From the NCBI GenBank assembly GCA_031280915.1, contig JAITGC010000094.1:1-33840 (forward strand): DNA of 33,840 nucleotides, read 5' to 3'. Below the pieces are notes generated by a model, which searched no databases, was not told the DNA's origin, and worked only from the letters and a program-made list of their open reading frames with translations. Shown one piece after another: positions 32,004 through 33,840 of the stretch (position 1 is its first letter; every line of letters starts with the position of its first letter). This DNA is from Desulfovibrio sp. (lineage in GTDB: Bacteria > Desulfobacterota > Desulfovibrionia > Desulfovibrionales > Desulfovibrionaceae). The translations under genes and the position numbers were made by a program.

Positions 32004-33329
32004 ATGTTTTGCATGATGAGGCCCATGAGACCGGTTTTATTGTGCTGCGCAATTGTTTTTTGCTGCTGCGGCTCCGGCAGGGCAGCGGCCATTGAAGGAG
32101 ATGCCCTTGCCGACGAGGGGGCGTTCAAGGCGATGCCGGAACCCGGCGAACAACCGGACTGGCGCCTGGGCGGATTTGCCGAATCAAGAAACGAGTTTGC
32201 CGTCCATGACATGGAACGTCCTGTATCATTACAGCAACGTATGCAGCTTGAATTTCAATGGAAAAAGGATGTCTTTGGCTTTTTCGGCAGCCTGGAAGGG
32301 ATTCATGAAGGGGCCGTCGCGACGTGGGCGGGCAACCACAGCCCTTGGCGGGGAGGTGTCCGTGAGGTCTATGTCACATACGACACGGAAAGATTTGACG
32401 TGTTTTTGGGCAGAAAAATTCACAGATGGGGTACCGGCGACGGCATAAATCCCATGGACATCATCAATCCGGTTGACACGCGTGATCCCTTTTCCTCCGG
32501 CCGGGCAGACAATCGCGTTCCAGCCTGGATGGTCAGCGCGACCCTGGCTGGCGACGGGGTAAGTCTTGAGGGAATTTTTTTGCCTCAAGCGGCGGTTGCG
32601 CGCCTGCCGGAAAAAGGGGAACCCTGGGAACCTGCGGCCCTGCGCGACCTGAGAGAAAGACGGGACAGCGGCCATTTTTCTCTGGACACCTCCGGCCGGC
32701 CCCATGAGTGGTTTGAGAACATGGAATACGGGGGGAGGCTCAACGCCGCCTTGTGGGGATGGGATGTCTCGCTTATGGCTTTCCGGGGGTATCTTGATAC
32801 GCCGGTATTCCAACTGGAGGCCGGGGCGAAACCTGAAGTCGGGCTCGTCTACCCCATGTTTACGGCCTTTGGCGCAGCCTTTGCCAAGGGATTCGGCAAG
32901 CAGTCGGTACGGGGGGAAATGGCCTGTAAACCCGCATACCCTGTTCAGGACGACGCCGGTTTCATCAGAACCGATCTCTGGCAGGGCGTGCTGGGGTGGG
33001 ACTATGATATGGACAGCCGTTATTATTTGAACGTGCAATATTTTGTCGATTATTACCAGCGTTCGACCAGCGCCACTTCCACCGCCTACCACGGGGCGGC
33101 CTATGAAATAAGCGGCAAATGGCTGCGCGACGCCTTGAAGACCGGTGTGCGCGGCAAGGTGTACGGCAGCGGCGACGGCGCGCTTACCGAGCTGTTTTTG
33201 GAATATGAACTGGACGACCACTGGAAATTTTTTACCGGCATTATGTGGTGGGCCGGCGGTGAGGATACAATTTTGGGAGAGTACAGGAAAAACAATTTTT
33301 TTTACGCCACAGTGCGCTTTTCATTTTGA
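32004..33329 (+). CDS. DUF1302-like outer-membrane beta-barrel protein
   Basis: The 441-residue protein has a signal peptide rich in cysteine (LLCCAIVFCCCGSGRAAA) followed by an acidic linker and a beta-barrel. It alternates aromatic strands (REVYVTYDTERFDVFLGRK, YYLNVQYFVDYYQR, FFTGIMWWAGGED) and ends in YATVRFSF with terminal Phe, the usual outer-membrane insertion signal. Motifs such as GRKIHRWGTGDGINPMDIINPVDTRDP are typical of the DUF1302/alginate-export-like barrels that accompany HAE3 RND pumps and LolA-like proteins. It probably forms the outer-membrane exit for the RND substrate. A GAGG ribosome site lies about 10 bases before ATG 32004; several later Met codons are alternatives. It is separated from the ABC pair by 93 bases. 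Confidence 0.82.
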   Translation: MFCMMRPMRPVLLCCAIVFCCCGSGRAAAIEGDALADEGAFKAMPEPGEQPDWRLGGFAESRNEFAVHDMERPVSLQQRMQLEFQWKKDVFGFFGSLEGIHEGAVATWAGNHSPWRGGVREVYVTYDTERFDVFLGRKIHRWGTGDGINPMDIINPVDTRDPFSSGRADNRVPAWMVSATLAGDGVSLEGIFLPQAAVARLPEKGEPWEPAALRDLRERRDSGHFSLDTSGRPHEWFENMEYGGRLNAALWGWDVSLMAFRGYLDTPVFQLEAGAKPEVGLVYPMFTAFGAAFAKGFGKQSVRGEMACKPAYPVQDDAGFIRTDLWQGVLGWDYDMDSRYYLNVQYFVDYYQRSTSATSTAYHGAAYEISGKWLRDALKTGVRGKVYGSGDGALTELFLEYELDDHWKFFTGIMWWAGGEDTILGEYRKNNFFYATVRFSF

Positions 33330-33364
33330 TTCTCTACAGATATTTACAAACAGGAACAGCCATT

Positions 33365-33739
33365 ATGCACGCATCGAACATACATGACGACAATGTAAAA
33401 TCGCATGAGGTCATTGACGGTCATAAGTGCGATATTGCAATATATATGGGAGATGAAAGCAAAAGTATAAAAGATTGTGTATTTTGTTTTGAAACTGAAA
33501 AATCACATATTTATTTTATATTCTGCATCAGCAAGATTGCAAAAATACTAGTGCATAATTGTGGAGAAACATTTGTAAATGACATAAATACAGGAAGTTG
33601 TATCACAATACACAGTAACTGCGAAAGCGTCGAACTGCAAATGTGCGAACGGCCTTTTAGCGCGATTGTTTTAAAGGCCAGGAGATGTGTGTCGTCGGAA
33701 ATGTATAATTTTGGAATCGTCCCAATCGTGTCCGGCTAA
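33365..33739 (+). CDS. AT-rich small protein, possible PchR/YbtA-like sensor domain without HTH
   Basis: The 124-residue protein is cysteine-rich. Its pattern (HIYFIFCISKIAKILV, then a G-x-T turn, NTGSCITIHS, then VELQMCERPFSAIVLKA) resembles the N-terminal effector half of AraC-type siderophore regulators such as PchR and YbtA. No AraC helix-turn-helix follows: the frame stops at 33739 and nothing similar is seen in the last 100 bases. The gene is visibly AT-richer than everything before it, suggesting separate origin. ATG 33365 is chosen over 33326, which overlaps the barrel gene. It could be a truncated regulator, a stand-alone sensor, or unrelated. Confidence 0.55.
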   Translation: MHASNIHDDNVKSHEVIDGHKCDIAIYMGDESKSIKDCVFCFETEKSHIYFIFCISKIAKILVHNCGETFVNDINTGSCITIHSNCESVELQMCERPFSAIVLKARRCVSSEMYNFGIVPIVSG

Positions 33740-33840
33740 GCAGCCATGTCTAACAGGCTAAGGTAACAAGAGTTTTCATTTTTTCGACTTCGCGGATTGA
33801 GGAGTTCTTCCAAAGACTCTGCTCCGAAGAGGTTACAGCT
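33736..33840 (-). other. Right-edge region; possible 3' end of a minus-strand gene
   Basis: On the minus strand a frame is open from the window edge to a TAG at 33736-33738 (about 34 codons, ending SLLDMAA). It may be the C-terminus of a gene outside the window, but it is too short to assign. No terminator or repeat was recognised here. Confidence 0.25.

Noticed and set aside
1-33840. CRISPR arrays, tRNA or rRNA genes, complete IS elements
   Set aside because: No regularly spaced direct repeats, cloverleaf-like sequences, conserved rRNA segments or transposase genes were seen by reading the sequence; short or divergent ones could be missed without tools.

Overview
The window looks like a chromosomal piece of a Desulfovibrionaceae-type anaerobe (Desulfovibrio or a relative). 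This is an inference from four things: a selenocysteine-containing SelD beside yedE/yedF, a very large BcrAD-type CoA-enzyme activase, moderately GC-rich coding sequence, and Gram-negative outer-membrane proteins. No rRNA, tRNA, CRISPR array or complete insertion sequence was seen.

Region 1 (1-1767): a flagellar stator MotB-like gene whose N-terminal cytoplasmic tail is almost absent, converging on a UPF0173 metallo-hydrolase. Region 2 (about 2037-6095): a selenium island. On the minus strand are yedE (putative selenium transporter), a TusA-like yedF, a DUF3343 protein and a kinase-fold protein with an N-terminal cysteine cluster. Divergent from them is selD, which reads through an in-frame UGA followed at once by a bacterial SECIS-like hairpin. 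Region 3 (6226-6780): an NADPH-dependent FMN reductase.

Region 4 (7116-33739) is the main interest: a candidate metallophore (siderophore-like) biosynthesis, export and uptake locus that I do not recognise as a described system. It holds an Sfp-type phosphopantetheinyl transferase; a 2122-residue megasynthase read as FAAL - carrier - degenerate carrier - condensation - adenylation - PCP - thioesterase; a FyuA-like TonB-dependent receptor; an HAE3/MmpL-like RND exporter; a saccharopine-dehydrogenase-like protein; a small membrane protein; a stand-alone thioester-reductase-like enzyme; a ~1430-residue BcrAD/DUF2229 activase; a serine acetyltransferase; two half ABC transporters resembling YbtP/YbtQ or IrtA/IrtB; and a DUF1302-like outer-membrane barrel. 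A LolA-like lipoprotein-sorting protein on the minus strand completes the RND/barrel/LolA-like set. The RND-to-reductase genes overlap by ATGA junctions, and most of the later ones overlap or nearly touch, so 18120-31910 looks like one transcription unit. Three near-identical Fur-box-like sites lie before the PPTase, the megasynthase and the receptor. The product is predicted to be a small N-acylated amino acid or a derivative. An AT-rich ORF at the right edge may be the sensor half of a PchR/YbtA-like AraC regulator.

The gene junctions carry two families of dispersed inverted repeats and several strong hairpins. A 61-bp two-arm palindrome enclosing one Fur-like site lies between the megasynthase and the receptor.
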